DNA of 64,000 bases from assembly GCF_002886185.1 (NCBI RefSeq), contig NZ_KZ614146.1, positions 2,588,930 to 2,652,929 on the forward strand. The letters run 5' to 3'. The notes under the pieces were generated by a model. It did no database searches and was not told the DNA's origin. It saw nothing but the letters and a program-made list of their open reading frames with translations. The position numbers and the translations under genes are program-made. The DNA is from Salipaludibacillus neizhouensis (GTDB taxonomy: Bacteria; Bacillota; Bacilli; Bacillales; Salisediminibacteriaceae). Below are positions 1 through 7,933 of the stretch, piece by piece. Positions within the stretch are counted from its first letter, which is position 1. The number at the start of each line of letters is the position of its first letter.

Positions 1-75
1 CAACCTTTTCTTTTTCATGAAAACAATTTCACACTTTTTCTATTAGAAAAATAGTTTATTTTTTCTAGTTTTCTA

Positions 76-104
76 TTGACGGTTCCCAGTATTTAATTTA
101 CACT
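76..104 (+). promoter_or_regulatory. Candidate sigma-A promoter of the cysP-cysH cluster
   Basis: A -35 box TTGACG (76-81) is followed by a 17-nt spacer and the -10-like box TACACT (99-104, 4 of 6 consensus bases). Transcription would begin near 111, giving a leader of about 260 nt before cysP. Promoter activity is inferred from spacing and box quality only. Confidence 0.5.
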
Positions 105-110
105 CTAAAT

Positions 111-369
111 ATTCAAAAAAATATATTTTTTATCAAAAATGAAAAGAACTCTGCATAGTTAATACCTTGGTAAACCAATGATTTGACTGCAATGTCACGG
201 TACCATTAGCTCTCGTTCTGAAGTATAAGAGATCGATGGAACTTAGAAGTCTCTGGAATAGTCGTCCTCTTTTCAGGAAGAGGTATTTTTATTATCATTA
301 AAACCAAGTAAATCGATATGTTTTATAATATTGATGGTGATTGTCATACTTCATTAGGGTATTAGGGGG
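111..369 (+). promoter_or_regulatory. Long structured 5' leader of cysP, possible attenuator
   Basis: This stretch has no gene but several small hairpins: TTGG-TAAA-CCAA near 168-179, TGAC-tgcaat-GTCA near 184-197, and a six-pair stem at 266-283 (CCTCTT, six-base loop, AAGAGG) followed by a T-rich run. The last resembles an intrinsic terminator about 95 nt before the gene. I looked for the conserved SAM (S-box) core expected from the B. subtilis cysH operon and for a T-box motif and found neither. It may be an unrecognised riboswitch, a protein-controlled attenuator, or the terminator of an upstream gene placed beside an ordinary leader. Confidence 0.4.
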
Positions 370-378
370 GTGTTGGAC

Positions 379-1461
379 ATGATATTATCCTATCTTGCTA
401 TCATTGTTGCACTATTTTTCGCAATGAATATCGGTGCAAGTGGAGCAGCAGCCACAATGGGACCAGCATATGGCAGTGGTGCAATTTCAAGAAAAAAAAG
501 CGCATTATTGCTTGCTGGTTTCGGAGCATTTCTTGGTGCTGTTGTTGGTGGTGGCGAAGTTGTAAAAACCGTTGGAGAAGGTATCATTCCGTCTGACATT
601 TTTTCTATCGAAGTAGCTGTTGTCATACTGATTGCTTCGTGTTTAACACTGTTTTTGGCGAATGTTATCGGTATCCCACTCTCTACTAGTGAAGTGACAA
701 TTGGCGCGATTATTGGCGTCGGTGTCGCCTTCCAAGCACTCTATGTTTCCAATATTCTATTCATTTTATCGTTTTGGCTCATCATTCCTGTCATCGCTTT
801 TGCTTTATGTTTCATTTTCGGAAAAGTGATAATCAGTGTTGAAAAAAGATGGCCCCAATTGAAAGGAACAGGAAAGTGGAAAAAAATTCTTACCATTGTT
901 TTAATACTAACAGCATTTATAGAAGCATTTTCCGCTGGAATGAACAATGTCGCTAATGCAATTGGACCTTTAGTTGGTGCAGGATTAATGCAGAGCTCTT
1001 CCGGAATTTGGCTTGGCGGTCTTTTTATTGCTATTGGAGCCATTCTATTGGGTGGAAAAGTTTTAGAGACCAACGGGAAAAAAATTACTTCCTTCTCTCT
1101 TCTTCAGGGTACTGCGGTATCTGGAACTGGTGGAGTATTAGTCATTATTGCATCATTATTTGGAATTCCCGTTCCATTAACACAAGTTACTACTTCAGGA
1201 ATTATTGGTATTGGCTGTTCGGAGAATGGCTTTCAAATTTGGCAAAAGGATGTCATTAAAAAAATAATTAAAGTTTGGGTTGTTTCTCCTGTTTTATCCC
1301 TTGTTGTTTCATTCAGCTTGATACATGTTTTTTTACAACCAAATCCATACATTGTTGTCATCGTATCAGCGATCATTATTGCAACGATTGGAACATTGAG
1401 TTTATATCGATCTGTGAAACTGGAAAGACGAACACTTGAAAATGAGCGAAGTATTTCTTAA
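379..1461 (+). CDS. cysP: CysP-type sulfate permease (PiT family)
   Basis: An integral membrane anion permease of the inorganic-phosphate-transporter (PiT) superfamily. The CysP branch imports sulfate in Bacillus. The two PiT repeats are visible: an N-terminal block with NIGASGAAATMGPAYGSGAI and an internal repeat with FSAGMNNVANAIGPLVGAG near residue 195, separated by hydrophobic helices. I start at ATG 379, because the AGGGGGG ribosome site at 364-370 overlaps the upstream GTG (370) and TTG (373). It is followed by cysH, sat and cysC, which makes sulfate rather than phosphate the likely substrate. In B. subtilis cysP comes after cysH; here it is first and separated by a repeat. Substrate is inferred from context. 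Confidence 0.88.
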   Translation: MILSYLAIIVALFFAMNIGASGAAATMGPAYGSGAISRKKSALLLAGFGAFLGAVVGGGEVVKTVGEGIIPSDIFSIEVAVVILIASCLTLFLANVIGIPLSTSEVTIGAIIGVGVAFQALYVSNILFILSFWLIIPVIAFALCFIFGKVIISVEKRWPQLKGTGKWKKILTIVLILTAFIEAFSAGMNNVANAIGPLVGAGLMQSSSGIWLGGLFIAIGAILLGGKVLETNGKKITSFSLLQGTAVSGTGGVLVIIASLFGIPVPLTQVTTSGIIGIGCSENGFQIWQKDVIKKIIKVWVVSPVLSLVVSFSLIHVFLQPNPYIVVIVSAIIIATIGTLSLYRSVKLERRTLENERSIS

Positions 1462-1612
1462 GAAAAACGCGTAGCGTCTTTTATTAAGAAAAACGGCAGA
1501 GCCGTCATTTTTTAAACACAGCATGGGCTTCCCCGCCATATTGTATCAAGGGGTGAATCACCTTACTCTTGATACAATATGGCGTGAAGGTAGCTCTTAA
1601 ACGTTAACTTTC
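1459..1612 (+). repeat. Dispersed hairpin repeat, family 1 (copy A), inside the cys cluster
   Basis: Two short leader hairpins stand in tandem, ACGC-GTA-GCGT (1467-1477) and ACGGC-AGA-GCCGT (1492-1505). They are followed by a long hairpin with a perfect 17-bp stem (1534-1550 with 1568-1584) ending in the family tail GGCGTGAAGGTAGCT. Related copies lie at 33653-33785, 33786-33924, 41747-41910 and 62034-62138, with a leader-only copy at 31281-31308. It occupies nearly all the space between cysP and cysH, so it would be transcribed with them and could modulate read-through or mRNA stability. Confidence 0.85.
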
Positions 1613-1638
1613 TTAAAGAAAAAGGAGGCTTTCACATA

Positions 1639-2376
1639 ATGGACAACAAAGTAAATGAAGCCGATTATTTTACATTTACCGAGAAAAATTATGATTTTTT
1701 CAATCAAAAATTGCAGGATTTAGGGTCACAGGATGTCATTAAATGGGCGTTTGATTTTTTCGGAGACAAATTAGTTTATGCCTGTAGTTTCGGGGCTGAG
1801 GGTATTGTACTTATTGATATGATAAGTAAGGTTAAAAAGGATGCCAGAATCGTCTTCTTAGATACTCATGTGCATTTTCAAGAAACCTACGATGTCATCA
1901 ATCAAATAAAAGAAAAATATCCTGAACTCCAAATTGACATGGTCCAACCGGAATTGACGCTCGATCAACAAGCGGAAAAATACGGCGAAAAACTATGGGA
2001 AACGCAACCTGATTTATGCTGTTACTTGCGTAAAAATAAGCCTTTGGAAAGAGCCTTAGCTGGAAATTCAGCTTGGTTATCTGGTTTGAGGCGCGATCAG
2101 TCTCCTACTAGGGCCAATACCGAATTTGTAAATAAAGATGATAAGTTTAAACTTATCAAAGTCTGCCCTCTTATTCACTGGAGCTGGGAGGATATCTGGG
2201 ATTACATTAAGGAGAATGACTTACCTTATAACGCCCTCCATGATCAAAATTATCCTAGTATCGGCTGTCAACCGTGTACCTTCCCTGTTAAACCGGGAGA
2301 AGATCATCGAGCTGGACGGTGGAAAGATATCCAAAAAACAGAATGCGGTCTTCACACAAGACCCACTAAATCCTAA
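1639..2376 (+). CDS. cysH: Phosphoadenylyl/adenylyl-sulfate reductase
   Basis: Cytoplasmic enzyme reducing activated sulfate (APS or PAPS) to sulfite with thioredoxin-type electrons. The adenylyl-sulfate-binding SFGAEG motif is at residues 50-55. The catalytic cysteine lies in ECGLH (Cys236). Two cysteine pairs, CC at 127-128 and CxxC at 210-213 (GCQPC), are the ligands of a 4Fe-4S cluster. This cluster marks the assimilatory APS-reductase type; the B. subtilis enzyme with the same cysteines accepts APS and PAPS. At 245 residues it is close to family length. A good ribosome site (AAAGGAGG) precedes ATG 1639. sat follows after 13 nt. Confidence 0.95.
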   Translation: MDNKVNEADYFTFTEKNYDFFNQKLQDLGSQDVIKWAFDFFGDKLVYACSFGAEGIVLIDMISKVKKDARIVFLDTHVHFQETYDVINQIKEKYPELQIDMVQPELTLDQQAEKYGEKLWETQPDLCCYLRKNKPLERALAGNSAWLSGLRRDQSPTRANTEFVNKDDKFKLIKVCPLIHWSWEDIWDYIKENDLPYNALHDQNYPSIGCQPCTFPVKPGEDHRAGRWKDIQKTECGLHTRPTKS

Positions 2377-2389
2377 GGAGTGATTCAAA

Positions 2390-3529
2390 ATGACAGAAAG
2401 TATTGCACACGGGGGAAAACTCGTAAACCGTATTGATGAAAGCTTTGATTACACATCTATCCAAACTGAAGTTACATTAGACAAAACTGGATTATCCGAT
2501 TTAGAGCTATTAGCAAATGGTGCCTATAGTCCTTTAACAGGATTTCTCGGAAAAGCAGATTACGAGAGTGTTGTTCACAATTTACGTTTAGCAAACGGAG
2601 CTATTTGGAGTATTCCAATCACCCTTCCGGTAACAAAAGAAATTGCAAATTCTTTAAAGGTTGGGGAATCAATCCGTTTAACGTATGAAGGCGTAACGTA
2701 CGGAGTTTTGGAATTAGAAGAAATATATTCTCCCGATCAAGAAGTGGAAACATTTCAAGTTTATAAAACTAGTGATGACCAACATCCCGGTGTCAAAAAC
2801 GTCCTTAAAAGAGGTGACACTTATTTAGCTGGTCCAATTACATTAGTGAAAAAACATGAGAAGGAACAGTTTTCTACTTATTATTTAGAACCTAAAGAAA
2901 CTCGCAAGACATTTCAAGATAAAGGTTGGAAAACAGTTGTCGGTTTTCAAACAAGAAATCCAGTCCATCGTGCTCATGAGTACATTCAAAAAACAGCGTT
3001 AGAAACAGTAGATGGTTTGTTTTTAAATCCTCTTGTAGGAGAAACTAAATCAGATGACATTCCAGCTGATGTGAGAATGAAAAGTTATCATGTTCTATTA
3101 GATAATTATTATCCGGAAGAGCGTGTTTTCCTAGCTGTGTTCCCTGCGGCAATGAGATATGCAGGACCGAGAGAAGCGATATTTCACGCCTTAGTTCGTA
3201 AAAATTATGGTTGTACACATTTCATTGTTGGAAGAGACCACGCTGGTGTAGGCGACTATTATGGCACGTATGAAGCACAAGAAATTTTTCAACAGTTTAC
3301 AGAAGACGAGTTAGGGATTAGTCCTCTCTTTTTTGAACATAGTTTCTTTTGTAAGAAATGTGAAAATATGGCCTCAACAAAAACATGCCCTCACGGTAAA
3401 GAGGACAGAGTCATCCTTTCAGGTACAAAAGTACGCGAGCTTTTACGTGATGGTAAGACACCTCCGCCCGAGTTTAGTCGACCAGAAGTAGTAAAAGTAC
3501 TCATCGAAGGGATGAAAGTAAGCGTATGA
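2390..3529 (+). CDS. sat: Sulfate adenylyltransferase (ATP sulfurylase)
   Basis: First step of sulfate activation: ATP plus sulfate give APS and pyrophosphate. It is the homo-oligomeric ATP-sulfurylase type (379 residues). The nucleotide-binding motif [11 protein letters not shown] is at residues 187-197 and the second active-site motif [10 protein letters not shown] at 281-290. Cysteines near the C-terminus (FFCKKCENM and a later Cys) resemble the metal-binding cluster seen in some bacterial enzymes. The ribosome site AAGGAG lies just after cysH, and the stop overlaps the cysC start, so these genes are a transcription unit. Confidence 0.96.
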   Translation: MTESIAHGGKLVNRIDESFDYTSIQTEVTLDKTGLSDLELLANGAYSPLTGFLGKADYESVVHNLRLANGAIWSIPITLPVTKEIANSLKVGESIRLTYEGVTYGVLELEEIYSPDQEVETFQVYKTSDDQHPGVKNVLKRGDTYLAGPITLVKKHEKEQFSTYYLEPKETRKTFQDKGWKTVVGFQTRNPVHRAHEYIQKTALETVDGLFLNPLVGETKSDDIPADVRMKSYHVLLDNYYPEERVFLAVFPAAMRYAGPREAIFHALVRKNYGCTHFIVGRDHAGVGDYYGTYEAQEIFQQFTEDELGISPLFFEHSFFCKKCENMASTKTCPHGKEDRVILSGTKVRELLRDGKTPPPEFSRPEVVKVLIEGMKVSV

Positions 3530-4134
3530 GCCAAAAACCTTTTGCTGACAATATCCACTGGCATGATTCTGTTGTAACAAAACAGGACCGTTCACAGCTT
3601 AATGGGCATAAAAGTTGTGTATTGTGGTTTACTGGACTTTCTGGATCTGGAAAGTCCACGCTCGCCAATGCGGTAAATCAACGATTATTCGAGAAAAAAC
3701 TAAGTAGTTATGTGTTAGATGGGGACAATGTTCGCCACGGATTGAATGGAGACCTCGGTTTCAGCCCTGAAGATCGTCAAGAAAACATTCGCCGCATAGG
3801 AGAAGTTTCCAAGTTATTTGTCGATAATGGTACCATCGTATTAACTGCGTTCGTATCGCCGTACCGAGATGATCGAATGATCGCAAGAAAATTAGTTGCC
3901 AAGGAAGAATTTATCGAAGTGTATGTGAAATGTAACTTAGAGGAATGTGAAAACCGTGACCCTAAGGGATTGTACAAAAAAGCCAGAAATGGAGAAATTC
4001 CAGAATTCACTGGTATCAGCGCTCCCTATGAAGAACCGGAAAGTCCTGAACTTGTCATTTCTTCCGATGAAACTTCTATCGATACCTCAGTAGAACAAAT
4101 AATAACGTTTCTAGAGAAAAAGCAAATTATTTAA
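3526..4134 (+). CDS. cysC: Adenylyl-sulfate kinase
   Basis: Phosphorylates APS to PAPS using ATP. The Walker A loop GLSGSGKST is at residues 37-45, followed by the APS-kinase signature DGDNVRHGL and the lid segment [16 protein letters not shown]. At 202 residues it matches stand-alone CysC. It overlaps sat by four bases (ATGA), which suggests translational coupling. As CysH has the 4Fe-4S cysteines and may use APS directly, PAPS made here may feed the same reductase or other sulfotransfer needs. Confidence 0.95.
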   Translation: MSQKPFADNIHWHDSVVTKQDRSQLNGHKSCVLWFTGLSGSGKSTLANAVNQRLFEKKLSSYVLDGDNVRHGLNGDLGFSPEDRQENIRRIGEVSKLFVDNGTIVLTAFVSPYRDDRMIARKLVAKEEFIEVYVKCNLEECENRDPKGLYKKARNGEIPEFTGISAPYEEPESPELVISSDETSIDTSVEQIITFLEKKQII

Positions 4135-4158
4135 TCATGAAATCGAGGAGGAAACAGT

Positions 4159-4947
4159 GTGTACACAAGCAAAGGTGAAGTTTACTTGGTTGGCGCAGGT
4201 CCTGGTGACCCAAAGCTGTTGACTCTTCGAGGTGCAGAACTGTTGCAAGAAGCTGATGTTATTGTCTATGACCGTTTAGTGAATAAAGAAATTTTAAAGC
4301 ACGGTAAAACCGGTGTCGAATTAATTTTGTGTGGGAAGTCTCCTACAGGTCCTTCTACTAAGCAAGAGGAGATTAATGAGATCCTTGTTTTCCATGGCTT
4401 GCAAGGCAAAAAAGTGGTGCGATTAAAAGGTGGAGATCCGGCAATTTTCGGCAGAGTTAGTGAAGAAGCCATTGCGTGCCGAGAAAACGGCATCCACTTT
4501 GAAATTGTCCCTGGAATTACTTCCGGGATTGCAGCACCAGCCTATGCGGGTATCCCTCTGACTCATCGTGAATTGAGCACCTCGTTTGCCATTGTCACTG
4601 GTCATCAACGGAAAAATGGGAAAACGGACGAAATTAATTGGAAAAGCTTAGCGACAAGCGTAGACACGCTTGTTTTCTATATGGGAGTCAGTCAAATTAA
4701 AGTCATTCAAGACAATTTACTGTTCCATGGGCTCTCTCCAACCACACCTGTTGCACTCGTGCGCTGGGGAACTTATCCAACTCAAGAGACTTTAACAGGG
4801 GAACTTCTGACGATTGCAGAAAAAGTAAACAAACGGAAATTTAAATCCCCTGCCATCATTATCGTAGGAGAAGTTGTAAGGCTTCGTGAGAAATTAGCGT
4901 GGTTTGAAGAAAAATTAGATCACTCTTCTCATTTTAATGAATCCTGA
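4159..4947 (+). CDS. sumT: Uroporphyrinogen-III C-methyltransferase (siroheme branch)
   Basis: SAM-dependent enzyme that methylates uroporphyrinogen III to precorrin-2, the first step to siroheme, the cofactor of sulfite reductase. The tetrapyrrole-methylase motifs are clear: VGAGPGDPKLLTLRG near residues 11-25, GGDPAIFGR near 95, and PGITSGIAAPAYAGIPLTHR in the middle. It corresponds to YlnD of the B. subtilis cys operon. The start is GTG 4159, preceded by GAGGAGG about seven bases upstream. Length (262) is that of a stand-alone enzyme, without the CysG dehydrogenase/chelatase part, which is encoded by the next two genes. Confidence 0.93.
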   Translation: MYTSKGEVYLVGAGPGDPKLLTLRGAELLQEADVIVYDRLVNKEILKHGKTGVELILCGKSPTGPSTKQEEINEILVFHGLQGKKVVRLKGGDPAIFGRVSEEAIACRENGIHFEIVPGITSGIAAPAYAGIPLTHRELSTSFAIVTGHQRKNGKTDEINWKSLATSVDTLVFYMGVSQIKVIQDNLLFHGLSPTTPVALVRWGTYPTQETLTGELLTIAEKVNKRKFKSPAIIIVGEVVRLREKLAWFEEKLDHSSHFNES

Positions 4948-4972
4948 AATATTTGAAGGAGGTGTTTACTAG

Positions 4973-5725
4973 ATGAATTCGAACAATGCTGGCGTTTTAG
5001 TTATCGTTCACGGTTCAAGTAATCCTAGCTGGGTTAAAGTGGTCGACGAAGCCATTCAACTAGTGGATACAGCACTGCCAATTACTGTAGGATACTTGGA
5101 ATTTTCTGAGGAAAGATCGATTGAACAAGGGATACGAACCTTTGAAAAGCAGGGCGTAGATACCATTCTATCTATCCCTTTGTTTGTTTCCTCAGCAAGC
5201 ACTCATATCGAAGAAATTAAGTATGCGCTTGGTCAAATTAACACACCCGTTATTGAGACGGATTTGAAGCCTATCTCGACTTCAGCTAATATTATTTGGG
5301 TTGATCCAATGGACACTCATCCACTCGTTCTAGACATTATTATGGAACGAGTAAACTCGTTGTCTGAGTATCCTGAAAAGGAAGTTTTACTTTTTGTCGC
5401 TCATGGTAGTGATGTGCCATCATTCCATCAGCGGTGGGAAAAGATGCTTGAAGACATTAAGCAGACTGTTGCTCATCAGGTACCTTTTCATCAAGTCACC
5501 CACGGAACATTGCACCCGGACAATTTAGAAGAACGGGCAAAAGAGGCTGCTTCAAATGGTCACACGTTGATAGTCGTGCCTTTGTTTTTAAGTGAAGGAT
5601 ACTTCACAAAGAAAGTTATACCGACAAGACTTGATGGGTTATCCTATAAATGGGATGCTAAAACGTATCTCCCTCATCCATTAATTTCTAAATGGATAGA
5701 GGACAAAGTTACTACAGCATTGTAA
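4973..5725 (+). CDS. sirB: Sirohydrochlorin ferrochelatase (SirB/CbiX family)
   Basis: Inserts iron into sirohydrochlorin to make siroheme. The protein has the two CbiX half-domains expected of the long form (250 residues). The first begins with VHGSSNPSW (His13) and the second with VAHGSDVPSF (His144); the histidine at the start of each half is the typical metal-binding position. It corresponds to YlnE in B. subtilis. AAGGAGGTG precedes ATG 4973. Cobalt rather than iron chelation is possible in this family, but the siroheme neighbours favour iron. Confidence 0.9.
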   Translation: MNSNNAGVLVIVHGSSNPSWVKVVDEAIQLVDTALPITVGYLEFSEERSIEQGIRTFEKQGVDTILSIPLFVSSASTHIEEIKYALGQINTPVIETDLKPISTSANIIWVDPMDTHPLVLDIIMERVNSLSEYPEKEVLLFVAHGSDVPSFHQRWEKMLEDIKQTVAHQVPFHQVTHGTLHPDNLEERAKEAASNGHTLIVVPLFLSEGYFTKKVIPTRLDGLSYKWDAKTYLPHPLISKWIEDKVTTAL

Positions 5726-5766
5726 TCATGTGAGCACAGTACATTCAGCAAAAGGAGAGGTTTTCA

Positions 5767-6384
5767 ATGAGTAGTCCGTTTATCCTTCAGCTCTATCGTA
5801 AACCTGTCCTGGTAGTCGGCGGAGGAATTATCGCCGAAAGAAAAGTTGCCTATTTACTAAAAGAAAAGGCGCTTGTAACAGTTATCAGTCCTCTTATTAC
5901 GGAGGGTTTAGAATCTCTACGAAGTCAAATAAAGATTATTAAAACATCGTTATCCGTAGAGGATATTTCAGAGGAGTATTGCCGCCGTTTGAATATTAAT
6001 TGGCGGTCGTTTCTGTTAATTGTAATGGCTACCAATTCCCATCCTCTGAATGAGCAACTATCAAATCGGTTGTTCCCCTATGTTTCTTTAATTAATATCG
6101 TTGATAACCCCCAATTAAGCAGCTTCTACTTTCCAGCTGTAGTCGATAGGGGAGCACTTAAAATTAGTGTAACAACGTCTGGTAAAAGCCCTATCTTAGC
6201 AAGAAAAATTCGTGAATACTTGTCCGATACATTTGGTCTAGAATACAATGCTTATCTAGAAGAATTGCATCACATCAGGACGGAATTGCAGAAAATTGAG
6301 CCTGATCCTCAGAAGAGAAAAGAAATGCTTGAGGAAAGAACAGAGTTCCCCTTACCACCCGCCACAAAAAATAGCGGAAAGTGA
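5767..6384 (+). CDS. sirC: Precorrin-2 dehydrogenase (siroheme synthase N-domain)
   Basis: NAD-dependent oxidation of precorrin-2 to sirohydrochlorin. A Rossmann motif VVGGGIIAERKV occupies residues 16-27, followed by a typical SirC/Met8 middle region (NIVDNPQLSSFYFPAVVDRG) and the KISVTTSGKSPILARKIRE segment. It corresponds to YlnF, and is somewhat longer than I recall for the B. subtilis protein. It completes the three-enzyme siroheme route within the cluster. The sulfite reductase genes (cysJI) are not in the window. A strong terminator lies 48 nt downstream. Confidence 0.9.
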   Translation: MSSPFILQLYRKPVLVVGGGIIAERKVAYLLKEKALVTVISPLITEGLESLRSQIKIIKTSLSVEDISEEYCRRLNINWRSFLLIVMATNSHPLNEQLSNRLFPYVSLINIVDNPQLSSFYFPAVVDRGALKISVTTSGKSPILARKIREYLSDTFGLEYNAYLEELHHIRTELQKIEPDPQKRKEMLEERTEFPLPPATKNSGK

Positions 6385-6394
6385 ATTTATCGGG

Positions 6395-6409
6395 GTCAGA
6401 CCCCCCATT
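6395..6409. repeat. Short palindrome GGGGTCAGACCCC after sirC
   Basis: The interrupted palindrome GGGGTCAGACCCC lies just after sirC. The same short motif is frequent between genes in many bacteria and is often tied to REP-type elements. Only one copy is seen in the window and no transposase is nearby, so its role is open. Confidence 0.4.
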
Positions 6410-6431
6410 TATTTCCAATACATAAGAAAGA

Positions 6432-6476
6432 AGGCGCAAGCCCCTGAACTTACTCTACAGGGACTTGCGTCTTTTT
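6432..6476 (+). terminator. Intrinsic terminator of the cys-siroheme cluster
   Basis: A stem of about 14 pairs (GGCGCAAGCCCCTG with CAGGGACTTGCGTC, one internal mismatch region) encloses an 11-nt loop and is followed by TTTTT. It ends the plus-strand cluster just before the convergent STAS gene. Confidence 0.85.
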
Positions 6477-6524
6477 AAGTTTTTCTTTTTCGGTGCTGTT
6501 CCTACATAACTTTCCTCTGGTACC

Positions 6525-7403
6525 CTATAAATTACTTCCTCTTATTTTTGTTTCCTCAAGTTTTAATCCATAGCTTTCAAGTGCTTGAGGTACATTTGGT
6601 GCAATATGGACATGTTGAAAATTAATACCTTGCTGTACGACTGTCATGGCAATGTTTGAGCGAACCCCGGTCAGGGTAATATGAACACCAATAAGACTGA
6701 GTGATTGAATCACAGAGTTAATGTAAGAAGCCACAATATCATCTATATCGGGTACACCTGACATGTCAAAAATAAGCTTGGATAGTTTACGCTCTTTACA
6801 AACGTTTAGCGTTTGTACCATGAGCAACTGCCCTCGTTTCTCATCGATTGTTCCTATAAGAGGACAGACAGCAATTTTGCTAGTCAAGTTAATAATCGGA
6901 ACGGATAATTCGTTTAATTTTTCGTTAAATTGCGCTTCTCTTTCTTTGGTTGAATCAACATGTTTGTTTAAAATTTCTTTTATTGCTATTTTTATTTCCT
7001 TATTAAGTAAATCATGCACATGTAATAACTCATCAGAAGACAATCCAAATTGTTCCCGGGCTTCCGCTTGGAACATTGTCCATATTGATTTTGAAATTTC
7101 ATAAAGCCCTTCAATTAATGCAATAACAGAAACTCTGTTTTCAAGTGAACTAAATGTTGTGTTATTCGTTAGAAATGTTTGTGGGGAATTATCATCTAGT
7201 TGGGCTGTCTTGAGCCTGTCGTGAAACCTATGGAGAAAATGTGTAAAAATGTCTCTTAGTTCTTTTACATCATGATGACCCTGTATTTCTCCTTTACCCA
7301 TGACCTTATTAATAAGTTCCTGTTCATTTTCCAATACGTGATCAATAATTTTTTGTGTCAGCAGCTCTCTATCCCGTTTCATTTTATTCAAGATCTCCTT
7401 CAT
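6525..7403 (-). CDS. RsbR-like STAS-domain protein with acidic residues at both phosphosites
   Basis: A co-antagonist-like protein of the RsbR family, which forms stressosomes and controls the general stress response through the RsbT kinase. Residues 1-150 form a helical sensor region without a recognisable motif; residues 168-280 form a STAS domain (PLIGTIDEKRGQ, FDMSGVPDIDDIVASYI). The two threonines phosphorylated in B. subtilis RsbRA (Thr171, Thr205) align with Glu188 and Asp222. The 34-residue spacing is conserved, so the alignment is firm in phase. It may mimic a constitutively phosphorylated state. It is divergent from hxlR, and no rsbS, rsbT or rsbX is in the window. The family is sure; the role is not. 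Confidence 0.8.
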   Translation of the reverse strand: MKEILNKMKRDRELLTQKIIDHVLENEQELINKVMGKGEIQGHHDVKELRDIFTHFLHRFHDRLKTAQLDDNSPQTFLTNNTTFSSLENRVSVIALIEGLYEISKSIWTMFQAEAREQFGLSSDELLHVHDLLNKEIKIAIKEILNKHVDSTKEREAQFNEKLNELSVPIINLTSKIAVCPLIGTIDEKRGQLLMVQTLNVCKERKLSKLIFDMSGVPDIDDIVASYINSVIQSLSLIGVHITLTGVRSNIAMTVVQQGINFQHVHIAPNVPQALESYGLKLEETKIRGSNL

Positions 7404-7503
7404 ACATAGCGTTGATAGTTTTTAAGTCTCTATATACTAGTTTTACATAGTAAAACAATAAATGTAAGAAGTATATTTCATTATACTAAGGAGGATTCAT
7501 CTA

Positions 7504-7851
7504 ATGGAAATCAAACAAATAAAAGCAATAACAACAACCCTTGAAATTGTCTGTGGTAAATGGAAAGCTATTATTCTATTAGTACTGGTCGGGAAAACTT
7601 TGCGCTTTAGTGAGATTAAAGCGAGTTTACCCAATGTCAATCACCAAACATTAATAAAACAATTGAAAGAATTGGAGCGCGATGGATTGATTGAGAGAAC
7701 ATCTTATCCTGAAGTTCCACCACGAGTGGAATATACATTAACAGAATACGGTGCAGAATTAGAGTCACTTTTAAATGACATGATGATTTGGGGAGGAAAA
7801 CATATGGAAGTAAAAGAGGAAGCTGAAAATAAAGAATTATCTACATTGTAA
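7504..7851 (+). CDS. HxlR-family winged-helix transcriptional regulator
   Basis: A small DNA-binding protein (115 residues) of the HxlR/MarR-like winged-helix class. The family pattern is clear: CGKWKAIILLVL near the N-terminus with one cysteine in the usual place, the recognition region LRFSEIKASLPNVNHQTLIKQLKELERDGLIER, and the wing PRVEYTLTEYG. In relatives such as HypR and YodB the cysteine senses electrophiles or disulfide stress. Such regulators commonly control an adjacent gene; the divergent STAS gene is the only candidate. AAGGAGG precedes ATG 7504 by eight bases. Confidence 0.88.
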   Translation: MEIKQIKAITTTLEIVCGKWKAIILLVLVGKTLRFSEIKASLPNVNHQTLIKQLKELERDGLIERTSYPEVPPRVEYTLTEYGAELESLLNDMMIWGGKHMEVKEEAENKELSTL

Positions 7852-7880
7852 GCAGTGTATCTGATTTTATCCAATCACGT

Positions 7881-7917
7881 AAAAAAACTAGCCGAGGCAT
7901 ACTCAGGCTAGTTTTTC
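7881..7917. terminator. Bidirectional terminator between hxlR and dapF
   Basis: A stem AAAAACTAGCC / GGCTAGTTTTT with a short loop has T runs on both strands and lies between the convergent hxlR gene and dapF, so it can serve both. Confidence 0.85.
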
Positions 7918-7933
7918 GAATTTTGACACTGTA

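Noticed and set aside
111-369. SAM riboswitch (S-box) before the cys cluster
   Set aside because: Expected from B. subtilis, but the conserved core sequence is not present on either strand of the leader.
6763-7104. A 113-residue plus-strand frame opposite the STAS gene
   Set aside because: The STAS frame on the other strand gives a recognisable domain; this one does not.
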